Shown: positions 1-7,619, counted from the stretch's first letter. The stretch: DNA of 26,043 nt from a virus (IMGVR_UViG_3300019886_000021:1-26043); one strand, 5' to 3'. Made by a program: numbers and translations. The notes: generated from the letters alone by a model not told the origin.

Positions 1-492
1 GTCTTCGAGGACCACCCGACGATCGACGCCGAACGCGCGAAGCTCTGGCCCCTGATCCGCGCCACGCCGATGCTCGACTGGCAGCTGCTCACGAAGCGCC
101 CCGAGCGGATGGCGGCGAATCTGCCCTGGGACGCATACGGCGACCCCTGGCCGAACGTGTGGCTCGGGACGAGCATCGAGAGTCAGGACTATCTCACTCG
201 CGCGCGGATCCTCGCGACGATCCCGGCCGCCATCCGCTTCATCAGCGCCGAACCGCTGTTGGGGCCCATCGACTTCGACAGCGTGCTGTCGTCGATCGAC
301 TGGCTGATCGTCGGCGGGGAGAGCCAGCCCGGCTGCCGGCCGATGGATCCTGATTGGGCGCGCGAGATCGTCGCGAGCTGCGCGGTCGCGAACGTCCCGG
401 TATTCCTGAAGCAGCTCGGCGGCCATCCCGATGCGCGCGCACACGCGAAGGCGACGATCGATGGCGAGCGGTACGTGGAGATGCCGGCATGA
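1..492 (+). CDS. DUF5131 (phage Gp37/Gp68 family) protein, 5' end missing
   Basis: The frame is open from base 1 and stops at 490-492, so only the C-terminal 163 residues are present. LLTKRPERM, NVWLGTSIES, RFISAEPLLGP and DWLIVGGESQPG, followed by VFLKQLGG, are the usual landmarks of DUF5131 (phage Gp37/Gp68). Full-length members also have an N-terminal three-cysteine motif, which would lie upstream of this window. The biochemical role of the family is unsettled; a radical-SAM-like fold has been suggested, and it is common in phage and mobile DNA. The stop overlaps the next start by four bases (ATGA), so the two are probably translated together. The family call is firm; the function is not. 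Confidence 0.88.
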   Translation, partial: VFEDHPTIDAERAKLWPLIRATPMLDWQLLTKRPERMAANLPWDAYGDPWPNVWLGTSIESQDYLTRARILATIPAAIRFISAEPLLGPIDFDSVLSSIDWLIVGGESQPGCRPMDPDWAREIVASCAVANVPVFLKQLGGHPDARAHAKATIDGERYVEMPA

Positions 493-923
493 ATCGGAAT
501 GCCGAGCAGGCGCTGCGCTTCGCGGCACGCCAGGACGCGGCGCGCCGCTGCGAGACATGCGGGCGTCCGGCCCAGCGCCTTCATCGCTGGTGCGCGCGCT
601 GCGCGAACCACCGCGAGACGATCGCCGCCCAGCAGCGCACGTACCGAGAGCGCCACCGCGAGACGATCGCCGCCAAGCGGCGCACGTACTACGAGCGCCA
701 CCGCGAGACGATCGCCGCCCAGCGGCGCACGTACTACGCGCGCCACCGCGAGACGATCGCCGCCGGGAAGCGCGCAGCGTGGCAGCTCAAGCCGCCGCGC
801 TGCGAGCGGTGCGGTCAGCCCTTGGAATACCGTGGCCGCGGGCGTCCGCCACGCTACTGCGCCAAGGACAAGCCGCGGCCATCGCGGCAGGACCTCATCC
901 TCTCACCGGAACGCTCGATATGA
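489..923 (+). CDS. Zinc-finger protein with four 15-residue tandem repeats
   Basis: 144 residues. The ATG sits in an ATGA overlap with the DUF5131 stop, which fixes the start. An N-terminal CxxC pair (C21, C24) and a second pair (C35, C38) form a probable zinc ribbon. Four repeats of the type HRETIAAxxRTYxxR follow at residues 41-100, basic and probably helical. The C-terminal part has C105xxC108 and C124, a second possible metal site. Arg-rich repeats of this kind occur in phage proteins related to HNH or recombination zinc-finger proteins, but I see no HNH catalytic motif. A nucleic-acid-binding role is inferred from charge and zinc ligands. It is coupled to the ParB-like gene by another ATGA overlap. 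Confidence 0.7.
   Translation: MNRNAEQALRFAARQDAARRCETCGRPAQRLHRWCARCANHRETIAAQQRTYRERHRETIAAKRRTYYERHRETIAAQRRTYYARHRETIAAGKRAAWQLKPPRCERCGQPLEYRGRGRPPRYCAKDKPRPSRQDLILSPERSI
609..788 (+). repeat. Four in-frame 45-bp tandem repeats
   Basis: Units begin at 609, 654, 699 and 744 with the same core (caccgcgagacgatcgccgc) and keep the reading frame, giving 15-residue protein repeats. The first three are nearly identical; the fourth diverges after its core. Such an array can gain or lose units by slippage, so copy number may differ between related phages. Confidence 0.9.
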
Positions 924-2597
924 CCACCGACGTCGCGTCCTCCGCCGGAGCCACCCTCCAGCTCATCCCGCTCCGGGATCTGCACGAGTCGCCGCTCAAC
1001 CCCCGGCGGCATTTCGACCCAGTCAAGCTCGCGGCGCTGACCGAGTCGCTGCGCCTGCACGGGCAGCTCACGCCGATTCTCGTCCGCCCGAACGCCGCGG
1101 GGTTCGAGATCGCCGCCGGCCACCGCCGCTATCGCGCCGCGAAGGCCGCGGGGCTCACCGAGCTGGAGGCGAAGGTCCGTAAGCTCGCCGACCCCGAGTT
1201 CGTCGAGATCCTCACGATCGAGAACGACGAGCGCGAGGGCGTGCACGCCCTCGAGCAGGCGGAGGGCTACCGGCTGCTGATGGAGAAGGCGGGCTACGAC
1301 GTCGCCAAGATCGCGGCGCGCGTGCAGCGCTCGCACGACTTCGTGCGCGACCGGCTCCGGTTGCTGGAGCTGGTGCCGGAGCTCAAGGCGCAGTTCCTCG
1401 AGAACCGCTTCCTACTCACCCATGCGATCATCCTGGCCAAGCTGGCGCCGGAGCAGCAGCAGCGCGCCAGCCGCACCCAGCCGGTCAACCGCTACGAGGG
1501 CCATCGAGACGCCGGTGGCCTCTACCGCGAGGATCTCACGCCCGGGCGAGCTGCAGGAGTGGGTGAACGCCCACTGCCGCTTCACGCCCGACGCCGTGCA
1601 GCTCGAGGAGGATTTCCCGGAGACCGCGGTGCTGCTCGAGGCCGCCCACGAGACCGGCACACAGACCGTGTACATCACGGACGGCTTCATGGTCTCCCGC
1701 GGCGCGCGCGACGTGAACGAGAAGACGATCCCGGAGCGCTCCTGGGAGCGCGCGGACGGCGAGCAGGGCTCGAAGACCTGCGACCGCGCGGTGGTGGGGA
1801 TCTACGCGGACGGCGACCGCCGCGGGGAGGCGATCGGCGTCTGCATCGCGCGGACGAGCTGCACCGTCCATTGGCCGGCCGAGGTGAAGGCCCGCCAGGC
1901 GCGCGAGGCGAAACGGGCCAAGAGCGGCGCGGCGCCGGCCAAGGCGAAGAAGCCCGCGGCGCTGACCGCCTACACCCCGGAGCAGATCACGCAGAAGCGT
2001 CTCGTCTCGCTCCGCCTCGCCGCCGTGAAACCCGTCGAGCAACTCCTCGCGCACGCGCATCTGAAACCGTCGAGGAAGCTGGTGGCGGCCGCGCGGGCCT
2101 GGGTGGCCAAGGAGGCCGGGGTCACCGGCTCCCTCAACGCGGAGCAGCTCCTGGTGGCGCTCTTCGTGGAGTCTTTTGGAGACGTTTTGGAGTGGAAGCT
2201 GAGGGAGCGCCCCCAGACGCTCGCCGTGTTCGGCGTCGACGCGATCCTCAAGACGGTGACGGTCGACACCTGCCTCTACTGTGGCTGCAGCCAGGAGAAT
2301 GGGTGCCGGCTCGGCGAGGACACGCACTACCGCGCCATCACCTGCAAGTGGATCTCCAAGACGCCGCTCGTGTGCAGCAATCCGATCTGCCGCGCGCAGT
2401 TCGAGAAGGGCAGCGTCTTCGGCGCGGCCGCGGTGGCGCCGGCGAAGGCGCCAAAGCCGAAACGCGCCAAGATTACGCCAGTGACCGCGGCGAAGGCGAC
2501 GGCGAAACGTGCGGCGCTCTTCCCCGGGGCGGCGACGAAAGACGGCGTGTTTGTCCTCGATGAGGATGACGAAGAGGGCGACGGCAATGAGGACTAG
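920..2597 (+). CDS. ParB-like nuclease/partition protein, reading frame broken near 1544
   Basis: Residues 1-208 (from 920) form a ParB/Spo0J-type N-terminal domain: SPLNPRRHF, then the ParB box AAGHRRYRAA (65-74), ENDEREGVHALEQAEGY (101-117) and a helix-turn-helix at about 123-147. Homologous-looking sequence then continues in the +1 frame (ELQEWVNAHCRF...) to the TAG at 2595-2597. Removing one G of ggg at 1544-1546 joins the halves as a 558-residue protein. The C-terminal part has a Lys/Ala-rich linker and a cysteine cluster (CLYCGC... TCKW... CSNPIC), a probable zinc site often seen in phage ParB-like proteins. The start is set by an ATGA overlap. Likely roles are DNA binding, plasmid-prophage partition or regulation. 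The break may be a sequencing error, a mutation or a true +1 frameshift. Confidence 0.72.
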
Positions 2598-2976
2598 CGC
2601 GCGGCCGACGCAGGGTGACGGCCACACGGCGACATCGACGCTCGAGCCCGCGCGCTGCTCGTGCGGCGCGCACCTGGTCCTTGCCTGCGAGCAGGGGTGC
2701 GGCGAGACGAACCCGGAACTCGGGATCATGGGCCCGAGGGATCCGATCGCCCGACTCCGCGCCCCGCGCTCGGACCTGGGGCGCCGGCATCGGACCACGC
2801 GCGCGTCGGCGCCGCAGAAGATGAACATCTGCGCGCGCTGCCGCGGGGCGTTCCCGACCACCTCCGGCCGGCAGCCGAAAGTGGGGCCGTGCTGCGTGAC
2901 GGCGCAGGAGCTCGCGTTGCGCGCGGCGAAGCAGAAGCTCAACGCGAAATACATCGTGCGGAGGGCAGCCGGATGA
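2587..2976 (+). CDS. Small protein with two cysteine clusters
   Basis: 129 residues, with an ATG that overlaps the end of the ParB-like gene by 11 bases. CSCG plus C34 and C38 make one possible zinc site near the N-terminus. CARC (82-85) with C102 and C103 makes another near residue 100. The C-terminal tail is a basic helix (ELALRAAKQKLNAKY). I do not recognise the family. Paired zinc ribbons with a basic tail suggest nucleic-acid or protein binding, which is inference. Codon use is like the neighbours, and the cysteine spacing argues that the frame is genuine. Confidence 0.6.
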   Translation: MRTSARPTQGDGHTATSTLEPARCSCGAHLVLACEQGCGETNPELGIMGPRDPIARLRAPRSDLGRRHRTTRASAPQKMNICARCRGAFPTTSGRQPKVGPCCVTAQELALRAAKQKLNAKYIVRRAAG

Positions 2977-3011
2977 CGCGCAGGAATACCCGATGAGGAT
3001 GGCCGCGTAGG

Positions 3012-3950
3012 ATGCCACGTATTCGATCGATCAAGCCGCAGTTCGCGAGCGACGAGAAGCTGACCCTCGTCAGTCGCGACGCCCGCCTGACGTATGTGCT
3101 CATCTGGACCCAGTCCGACGACGAGGGGCTGCTCGGTGCGTCGACTCGCCAACTGCTTGGTGAACTCTACCCGTTGGATGATACGGTGACAGGAGCCGTG
3201 CTCGAGAGCTGGATCGCCGAACTGCTCGCCATCAAGGTCATTCGGATGCGCGAGACCCGGGACGGCGCGCGCGTCATCGAGACCGTGAAGTGGAAGGACC
3301 ACCAACGGATCGACAGGCCACAACCGTCGAAGCTGCGCGCACTTCTGAAGCCGCTGGCGGCGCATTCGACGAACGATTCGACGAACGATTCGACGAACGA
3401 TTCGACGAACGATTCGACGAACGATTCGCGACTGGAGGTAGGAGTAGGAGTTAAAAGCTTAACAGCGGGTAGTACTCACAGATCTGTGTTAGGGAGAAGC
3501 GCGTCCACAATTCGTGTGGATAACTCAAGCGCACCGCCCGCTGACCAGCCACCACCCGCTGAACCGCAACCACCCGCTCCGCTGTCCTCTCGCGAGGACG
3601 TGAACGGCAACGGCGCCAGCAACGGCCCCCGCCCGCTGCTGCCCGAGGCCGCCTTCAACCTCCTCGCGGCGTTCTACCGGCGTGCCACTCCCGAGCGCTA
3701 CGCCGACGTGCTCCGCCAGCTCGGGGAGACGCTCACTGATGGCGGCACCAGGTTCGAGCGCGACTGGGTGCGTGCCGTCGACGACAAGCACCTCGAGTGG
3801 GCCTGCGTGCAGACCATCCGCGCCGGACCCCAAGATCACGGCAAGGCCATCGTGTTCGTGCTGAAAAAGCTGCGCGACACGCGGCTCGAGGTGCTCTCGG
3901 CCAGGACCAAGGTGAGCGAAGCGCGGCCCCCTCTTCCCGCGGAGACCTGA
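3012..3950 (+). CDS. Replication-initiator-like protein (winged helix, low-complexity linker, C-terminal domain)
   Basis: 312 residues. The N-terminus RIRSIKPQFASDEKL..SRDARLTYVLIW..SDDEG is the hallmark of a widespread phage protein group with an N-terminal winged helix, usually annotated as replication or hypothetical proteins; the domain spans about 1-105. Residues 120-139 are five TNDS repeats, followed by a Pro/Ser-rich linker to about 205. The C-terminal part (about 208-300) has helical segments (LLAAFYRRATPERYADVL) and could contact a replisome partner. The layout, an initiator with repeats and an A+T-richer tract inside its own gene, resembles lambda O and its internal origin; that parallel is inference. 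Only a weak Shine-Dalgarno (gagga, 2995-2999) precedes the ATG, with 12 bases of spacing. Confidence 0.68.
   Translation: MPRIRSIKPQFASDEKLTLVSRDARLTYVLIWTQSDDEGLLGASTRQLLGELYPLDDTVTGAVLESWIAELLAIKVIRMRETRDGARVIETVKWKDHQRIDRPQPSKLRALLKPLAAHSTNDSTNDSTNDSTNDSTNDSRLEVGVGVKSLTAGSTHRSVLGRSASTIRVDNSSAPPADQPPPAEPQPPAPLSSREDVNGNGASNGPRPLLPEAAFNLLAAFYRRATPERYADVLRQLGETLTDGGTRFERDWVRAVDDKHLEWACVQTIRAGPQDHGKAIVFVLKKLRDTRLEVLSARTKVSEARPPLPAET
3369..3428 (+). repeat. Five perfect 12-bp direct repeats (iteron-like)
   Basis: acgaacgattcg is repeated five times without a mismatch and without spacers, encoding TNDS five times. G+C is 6 of 12 per unit, well below the surroundings. The array lies in the linker of the replication-initiator-like gene, next to an A+T-richer tract, where lambdoid phages carry origin iterons. 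Confidence 0.9.
3504..3523. promoter_or_regulatory. DnaA-box-like site within an inverted repeat
   Basis: tccaca (3504-3509) and tgtgga (3515-3520) form a perfect inverted repeat around a five-base centre. The right arm extends to tgtggataa, a perfect DnaA box on the minus strand. It lies 86 bases after the last iteron. A chance match of nine bases is possible but is less likely in DNA this rich in G+C. Confidence 0.45.
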
Positions 3951-3955
3951 CCCGG

Positions 3956-4171
3956 ATGCGCGCGCAGCGACCCGCGGAACTGGATGATCTCGACCGATGT
4001 GCACGGCCGGTGGTCGCGCGGGGTGTCGCCGACGTCGACGCCGCCTGTCGCGAGCTGGAGGCGTCACACCAGCGCCACGTGCGCCGAGCCCGCGCCGTGC
4101 GCGTCGCCGCGTGGTGCTGCTTCGCGATCGCGCTCGCCATGTGCGCGGCCGTCGCCTGGTCCAGGCCGTGA
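3956..4171 (+). CDS. Small single-pass membrane protein
   Basis: 71 residues, starting six bases after the previous stop. The N-terminal 45 residues are charged (AELDDLDRCARPVV... ELEASHQRHVRRARAVR). One hydrophobic helix follows at about 48-68 (VAAWCCFAIALAMCAAVAW), ending close to the C-terminus. This gives a tail-anchored or N-in topology. No family is recognised. Holin or spanin roles are conceivable for phage membrane proteins, but no lysis gene is adjacent, so I leave it unassigned. Its stop overlaps the next GTG start (GTGA). Confidence 0.6.
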   Translation: MRAQRPAELDDLDRCARPVVARGVADVDAACRELEASHQRHVRRARAVRVAAWCCFAIALAMCAAVAWSRP

Positions 4172-4602
4172 CCACCACGCTTCAGGTCGCCACGGCGCCG
4201 CATGTCCGGAGCGAGAAGGCGGAGGAGCATCGCTGCGATACCTTCGCCGCGTGCTACGCGGGCCGCGATCGCGTCGTCCGGTTCTCGCAGCCGCGGCACA
4301 CGATGCAGACCTTGGGCATTCCCGATCGCCGGTACCGGCTCGCCGGCGTGGCGTTCTGGTTTGAGGTCAAACACCAGGCCGGACGGTTGAGAACTGAGCA
4401 GGTAGAGTTCCTGGAGGCCGAGCTCGCGTATGGGTGCCCAGCCGCGTGCGGGACACTGGACGATCTCGTGGCCTATGTCAGCGCGCTCGTGGGAGCACCC
4501 TACGGCGCGTCGCGCGTGGCGCTCGCGTGCGAACTCGGGAAGCGTCTGATCGAGAAATACCGGGTGCCGGCGAAGGTCGCCCGGCGTGGCAAGCTCCGGT
4601 GA
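4168..4602 (+). CDS. VRR-NUC-like nuclease
   Basis: 144 residues with a GTG start in a GTGA overlap. The pattern of the VRR-NUC branch of PD-(D/E)XK nucleases is visible: an early acidic helix (EKAEEH, about 16-21), GIPD (50-53), FEVKHQAGRL (65-74) containing the E-x-K pair (E66, K68), then Q78 and FLEAELAYGC, with DDLVAYV resembling the usual terminal strand and helix. VRR-NUC proteins are stand-alone phage nucleases or part of Fan1-type enzymes and act on branched or flapped DNA. Here it probably serves replication, recombination or packaging. The C-terminus is basic. The fold call is moderate to good; the substrate is unknown. Confidence 0.72.
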   Translation: MTTTLQVATAPHVRSEKAEEHRCDTFAACYAGRDRVVRFSQPRHTMQTLGIPDRRYRLAGVAFWFEVKHQAGRLRTEQVEFLEAELAYGCPAACGTLDDLVAYVSALVGAPYGASRVALACELGKRLIEKYRVPAKVARRGKLR

Positions 4603-5057
4603 GGAATGCCAGCAACCGCCCGGTGCCCCGCCGCTTCGCGCGTGAAGCCGTCCGCGAGCCGCACGCCCTGTGCCGCGTGCCTGGTTGCGCGGGGTCGCTG
4701 CGCTTCGTGACGGATAGCTTGGGCCGCATCGTCGACATCTGCCTCGGCTGTGAGCGGCGCGTGGAGTACGTCCGTGCGCTCGAGGCGATGTGCGGCATCA
4801 GTCGGCCGCCCGGCGCCCCCTGCCGCCCGCCCGCCCGCGCGCGCATTGCGGGGGCGACACCGCTCAAGATCCTCGCGCTCCTCAAGCGCCATGCGCGCGC
4901 GGTCGGCGTCGCGCGCATCGCCACGGAGCTCGGCAGTCCGCGGGGCCGAGTGGACGCGGCCTGTTCGGGCTTGGTGCGCGACGGGCTCATCACGCGCGAG
5001 CGCCGCGGGCGCTACACGCTCGCGCCCGCCACTCCACCTCCGCTGAGGTCCGCATGA
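4599..5057 (+). CDS. Zinc ribbon plus winged helix-turn-helix DNA-binding protein
   Basis: 152 residues with a GTG start in a GTGA overlap. An N-terminal zinc-ribbon-like site is formed by C25 (CRVPGC), C30, C48 and C51 (CLGC). A Pro/Arg-rich linker follows, then a winged helix at about 87-141: PLKILALLKRHARAVGVARI, SPRGRVDAACSGLVRDGLI as recognition region, and TRERRGRYTLA as wing. Such proteins usually regulate transcription. Its place just before the terminase genes makes a switch to late genes conceivable, but that is inference. The next gene starts in an ATGA overlap. Confidence 0.68.
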   Translation: MRNASNRPVPRRFAREAVREPHALCRVPGCAGSLRFVTDSLGRIVDICLGCERRVEYVRALEAMCGISRPPGAPCRPPARARIAGATPLKILALLKRHARAVGVARIATELGSPRGRVDAACSGLVRDGLITRERRGRYTLAPATPPPLRSA

Positions 5058-5296
5058 CCCCACCACGCCCGGAAGATTGGGATTACCGCATCCTGCAGAT
5101 CCGCGACGCGCCGAGTTTGGAAGCGGCCACGGCCGTCGGCTGCGAGATCTTCACCAAGGACGGCTTCGAAGTCCTGCAGTACGTCGGGCTCGACACGGCG
5201 GTGCATCCGCCGGCCTTCCGGTTCCTCGCGCGGCGGCGCAAGAAGCAGATCGTCATAGCTGATCGCTTGCCTAGCGGGCCGGAGCACGTAGCGTGA
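5054..5296 (+). CDS. Small hypothetical protein (weakly DUF4177-like)
   Basis: 80 residues. The start is fixed by ATGA overlap with the previous gene and the end by GTGA overlap with the terminase small subunit. WDYRILQI, then a helix (SLEAATAVGCEIFTKDGFEV), LQYVGLD, and a basic FRFLARRRKK strand follow the layout of DUF4177-type proteins (YKVV..., GWELV..., FLKR). The match is only by eye, and no function is known for that family. The coupling on both sides supports it as a real gene. Confidence 0.55.
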   Translation: MTPPRPEDWDYRILQIRDAPSLEAATAVGCEIFTKDGFEVLQYVGLDTAVHPPAFRFLARRRKKQIVIADRLPSGPEHVA

Positions 5297-5805
5297 CCGG
5301 TATGGGGAAGACGCGCGCGCGCCCGGTGCACCACAGGACACCACATCGCCGGCCGCCGGTGAAGCGGTTCCTGTCGGCGAAGCAGGAACGGTTCTGCGTG
5401 CAGATCGTCGCCGGCGGCACCGCCACCGACGCGTACCGCCTGGCGTACGGCTCACGCGCGAAGCCGAAGACCGTGCACGAGCTGGCGTCGCACCTCCTGG
5501 CGAACCCGAAGATTCAAACGCGCGTCGCGGCGCTGCGCGCGCCGGTTATCCAGGCGGCGCAGCTCACGCTGGCGGACCATCTCGACGAGCTCCGCGTGAT
5601 CCGCGACCGCGGCAAACGCTCCCGCAACTTGCGCGTGGCGCTGAACGCCGAGGAGCTCCGGGGCAAGGCGAGCGGCCTCTACGTCGAGCGGAAAGAGATC
5701 ACGGGCAAGGGCGGCGCGCCGCTGGGCCCCGTGTACGACTTCTCGCAACTCACGGACGAGGAGCTCGGCACGGCCGAGGCCTTGGTGGAGAAGGCGAAGC
5801 GCTGA
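5293..5805 (+). CDS. terS: Terminase small subunit
   Basis: 170 residues from GTG 5293; an ATG at 5302 is an alternative start three codons in. LSAKQERFCVQIVAGGTATDAYRLAYG followed by VHELASHLLANPKIQTRVAAL is the classic Terminase_2 N-terminal helix-turn-helix region, which recognises the packaging site. The middle (LTLADHLDELRVIRDRGKRS.. ALNAEELRGKASGLYVERKE) is the oligomerising helical part. The acidic C-terminal helix (DEELGTAEALVEKAKR) would contact the large subunit. It is coupled to the fibre gene by TGATG, not to the large subunit, which lies 3.7 kb downstream. No cos or pac site could be located by eye. Confidence 0.9.
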   Translation: MTGMGKTRARPVHHRTPHRRPPVKRFLSAKQERFCVQIVAGGTATDAYRLAYGSRAKPKTVHELASHLLANPKIQTRVAALRAPVIQAAQLTLADHLDELRVIRDRGKRSRNLRVALNAEELRGKASGLYVERKEITGKGGAPLGPVYDFSQLTDEELGTAEALVEKAKR

Positions 5806-7619
5806 TGCCGGCCGTGGCCCTGTTCGACCTGGACGCCGCCGTCGGGCCGCTCGGTCAGGACTTGACGGGGCTGACGGCGAACGACATCGACGTCGTCCTG
5901 CTGTCGGTGCGCGGCTTCCAGACGAGCGACGTGCTCACGGGCGCCGTCTTCACGGCGAAGGTCGCCCTCACCGACAGCGACACGGCGCCGACGACGATCC
6001 AGAAGACGTGGACGCCGACAACCCCCACGGGGCCGCTCCTGCCGAGCATAACGGCGCTCAGCCCCACGGCCTTCCTGCTCGCCTTCCCGCTCGTGCAGAG
6101 CGACACCCTGGCCCTCCTCGTGCCGCGGTTCTACAGCGTGCGCGTGAGCCTCCTGCGGCAGGGCATTGCGTACACGCGCACGCTCCAGACGGGCGTGGTG
6201 TCGGCCGTGCTGGGCTGGACGACCTTGGGGGGCGCATACGACGCGATCACGCTGCAGGCCGCGGAGCGCGTGGCCCTCACCGGGCAGTTGGGGTTCGTCA
6301 CGGCGGGCGCGATGACCGACGCGCACCTGCTCGCGGCCGTGGGGCTGGGGTGCTACTGGAAATACTCCGGCAGCTTGGGATCGCGCAGCGACCTCAACCC
6401 CTTCACGCGCGCGAGCACCGCCTATCAGCTGAGCGCATCCGGCATCTGGACGAGCGTGGGCAACAACGTGCTGCGCGACGGGCACTATCTCCTCGACGGC
6501 CTCCAGCGCACGCTGCTGGAGCGCGCGTCACTGAATAGCGCGCTCTGGTCGAGCGATGCGTCGAATGCGGCATGGGGGAAGGCCAACCTCGGCACGCTCA
6601 CGCCGGTCACCTCGTGTATCGCCGGGCAAGTCGCGCAGAAGCTGACGACCGCCGGGCTCGGGAATCCGGGTCAGGTCTTTCAGAATATCGGAACATTTGT
6701 CAACGGACAGACGGATACCCTCTATTTCATCGTCGAGAACGTCAATGCGGTTGCCTCGTCGCTCGGGATTTACGATGCTACGGCCGGCGCGTGGGTCTGT
6801 CTCGTGAATTATACGTGGGCGACCGGGGCGACGACGCTGAATCAGGGGACGGGGACCTTCGGCTCGCTCCTGCTCAAGGCCGTGGGGCCGAACGATGGCG
6901 CGCTCGCGCTGATCTGGGTGAGTGGTACTGGCACGGGCGCGGGCACCGGCGCGGCTGGGAATGGTCGTAGGGTCTATCTCTATCCGACCGGAACCGGAAG
7001 CAACGCGCTCGCCACGATCTTCCATCACGGCCAGTTCGAGGCGACCTTCGCGAACTCGACGAGCCCGATCGTAACGGGCGCCGCGGGCGTCTCGCGGTCG
7101 GTCGACAGCACGCTCAACTTCCCCTTCGTCCCGACCGCCGCGCAGTGCGCCGCGCTGGGCGTGACACTCTACGACGACCTCATCATGCTTCGCGCATCGC
7201 TGCAGACCTTCCAGAGTGCGACCACCGTGCTGGGTGGCACGCAGGTCGGCGGAGTGAACATCTTCGAGCTCTGGAATGGCTCCGCGGGCGAAGGCCAGCC
7301 CGTGACGGCGCAGCTGCGCGGCGCCGCTGGGACAACGTCCGAGTCGGATGCGACGGCGCTCGCCTTCGTGCCGGGCGATCGACTGCAACGCATGGTGACG
7401 ATCTCGCCGCTCGGCGCGGTCACGATCACGGTCGTCAAGAATGGCGGGTCGCCCTCGACGACGACGGGGACGGGGCTCGCCGGGGGCTGGCCGGCGGCCT
7501 TCACCGCGGCCGTCCTCACACTCAACGACAACAACGCCAACCGCAGCGGCGACATGGCGCGCACGACGGCGGTGCTCGCCCTTGGCGTCCAGACCTTGGC
7601 GACGATGGCGGCGCTCTGA
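5805..7619 (+). CDS. Fibre-like virion protein with Ig-like N-terminal module and carbohydrate-binding-type domains
   Basis: 604 residues. Residues 1-135 carry a module with VFTAKVALTDSDTA and TTIQKTW, then SVRVSLLRQG, typical of BppU-like or Ig-like upper-fibre domains. NPFTRAS (198-204), LLERASL (237-243) and SDASNAAWGK (250-259) are the usual opening of the carbohydrate-binding-type beta domains seen in phage fibres. VSRSVDSTLNFPF and later strands look like a second lamin-G-like sheet domain. A receptor-binding or decoration role is inferred. Its position between the terminase genes is unusual. Bases 6661-6780 drop to 60 of 120 G+C, suggesting a swapped module. The short gene at 8609 is a paralogue of the N-terminal module. 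Confidence 0.72.
   Translation: MPAVALFDLDAAVGPLGQDLTGLTANDIDVVLLSVRGFQTSDVLTGAVFTAKVALTDSDTAPTTIQKTWTPTTPTGPLLPSITALSPTAFLLAFPLVQSDTLALLVPRFYSVRVSLLRQGIAYTRTLQTGVVSAVLGWTTLGGAYDAITLQAAERVALTGQLGFVTAGAMTDAHLLAAVGLGCYWKYSGSLGSRSDLNPFTRASTAYQLSASGIWTSVGNNVLRDGHYLLDGLQRTLLERASLNSALWSSDASNAAWGKANLGTLTPVTSCIAGQVAQKLTTAGLGNPGQVFQNIGTFVNGQTDTLYFIVENVNAVASSLGIYDATAGAWVCLVNYTWATGATTLNQGTGTFGSLLLKAVGPNDGALALIWVSGTGTGAGTGAAGNGRRVYLYPTGTGSNALATIFHHGQFEATFANSTSPIVTGAAGVSRSVDSTLNFPFVPTAAQCAALGVTLYDDLIMLRASLQTFQSATTVLGGTQVGGVNIFELWNGSAGEGQPVTAQLRGAAGTTSESDATALAFVPGDRLQRMVTISPLGAVTITVVKNGGSPSTTTGTGLAGGWPAAFTAAVLTLNDNNANRSGDMARTTAVLALGVQTLATMAAL

Larger units (their letters stand above)
3369..3530. other. Putative intragenic replication origin
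   Basis: Three elements lie together: the five 12-bp iterons, a tract at 3431-3530 in which 48 of 100 bases are G or C by hand count, and a site at 3515-3523 (tgtggataa) that is the exact complement of the DnaA-box consensus ttatccaca. The tract also holds ttaaaagcttaa (3451-3462). The coding sequence here is low-complexity linker, so protein constraint is weak while DNA signals are preserved. Origin function is inferred from layout only. Confidence 0.5.

Noticed and set aside
1547-2563. Continuation of the ParB N-terminal frame to a stop at 2563
   Set aside because: After 1546 this frame gives only Arg/Gly/Pro-rich sequence, while the neighbouring frame has ordinary protein with a cysteine cluster.
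2973-2996. Seven-codon frame (ATG 2973 to TGA 2996)
   Set aside because: Too short, with no ribosome site or homology; likely chance.
3369-3428. Short repeats considered as a CRISPR array
   Set aside because: Units are 12 bp with no spacers and encode an in-frame peptide repeat; no cas genes are present.
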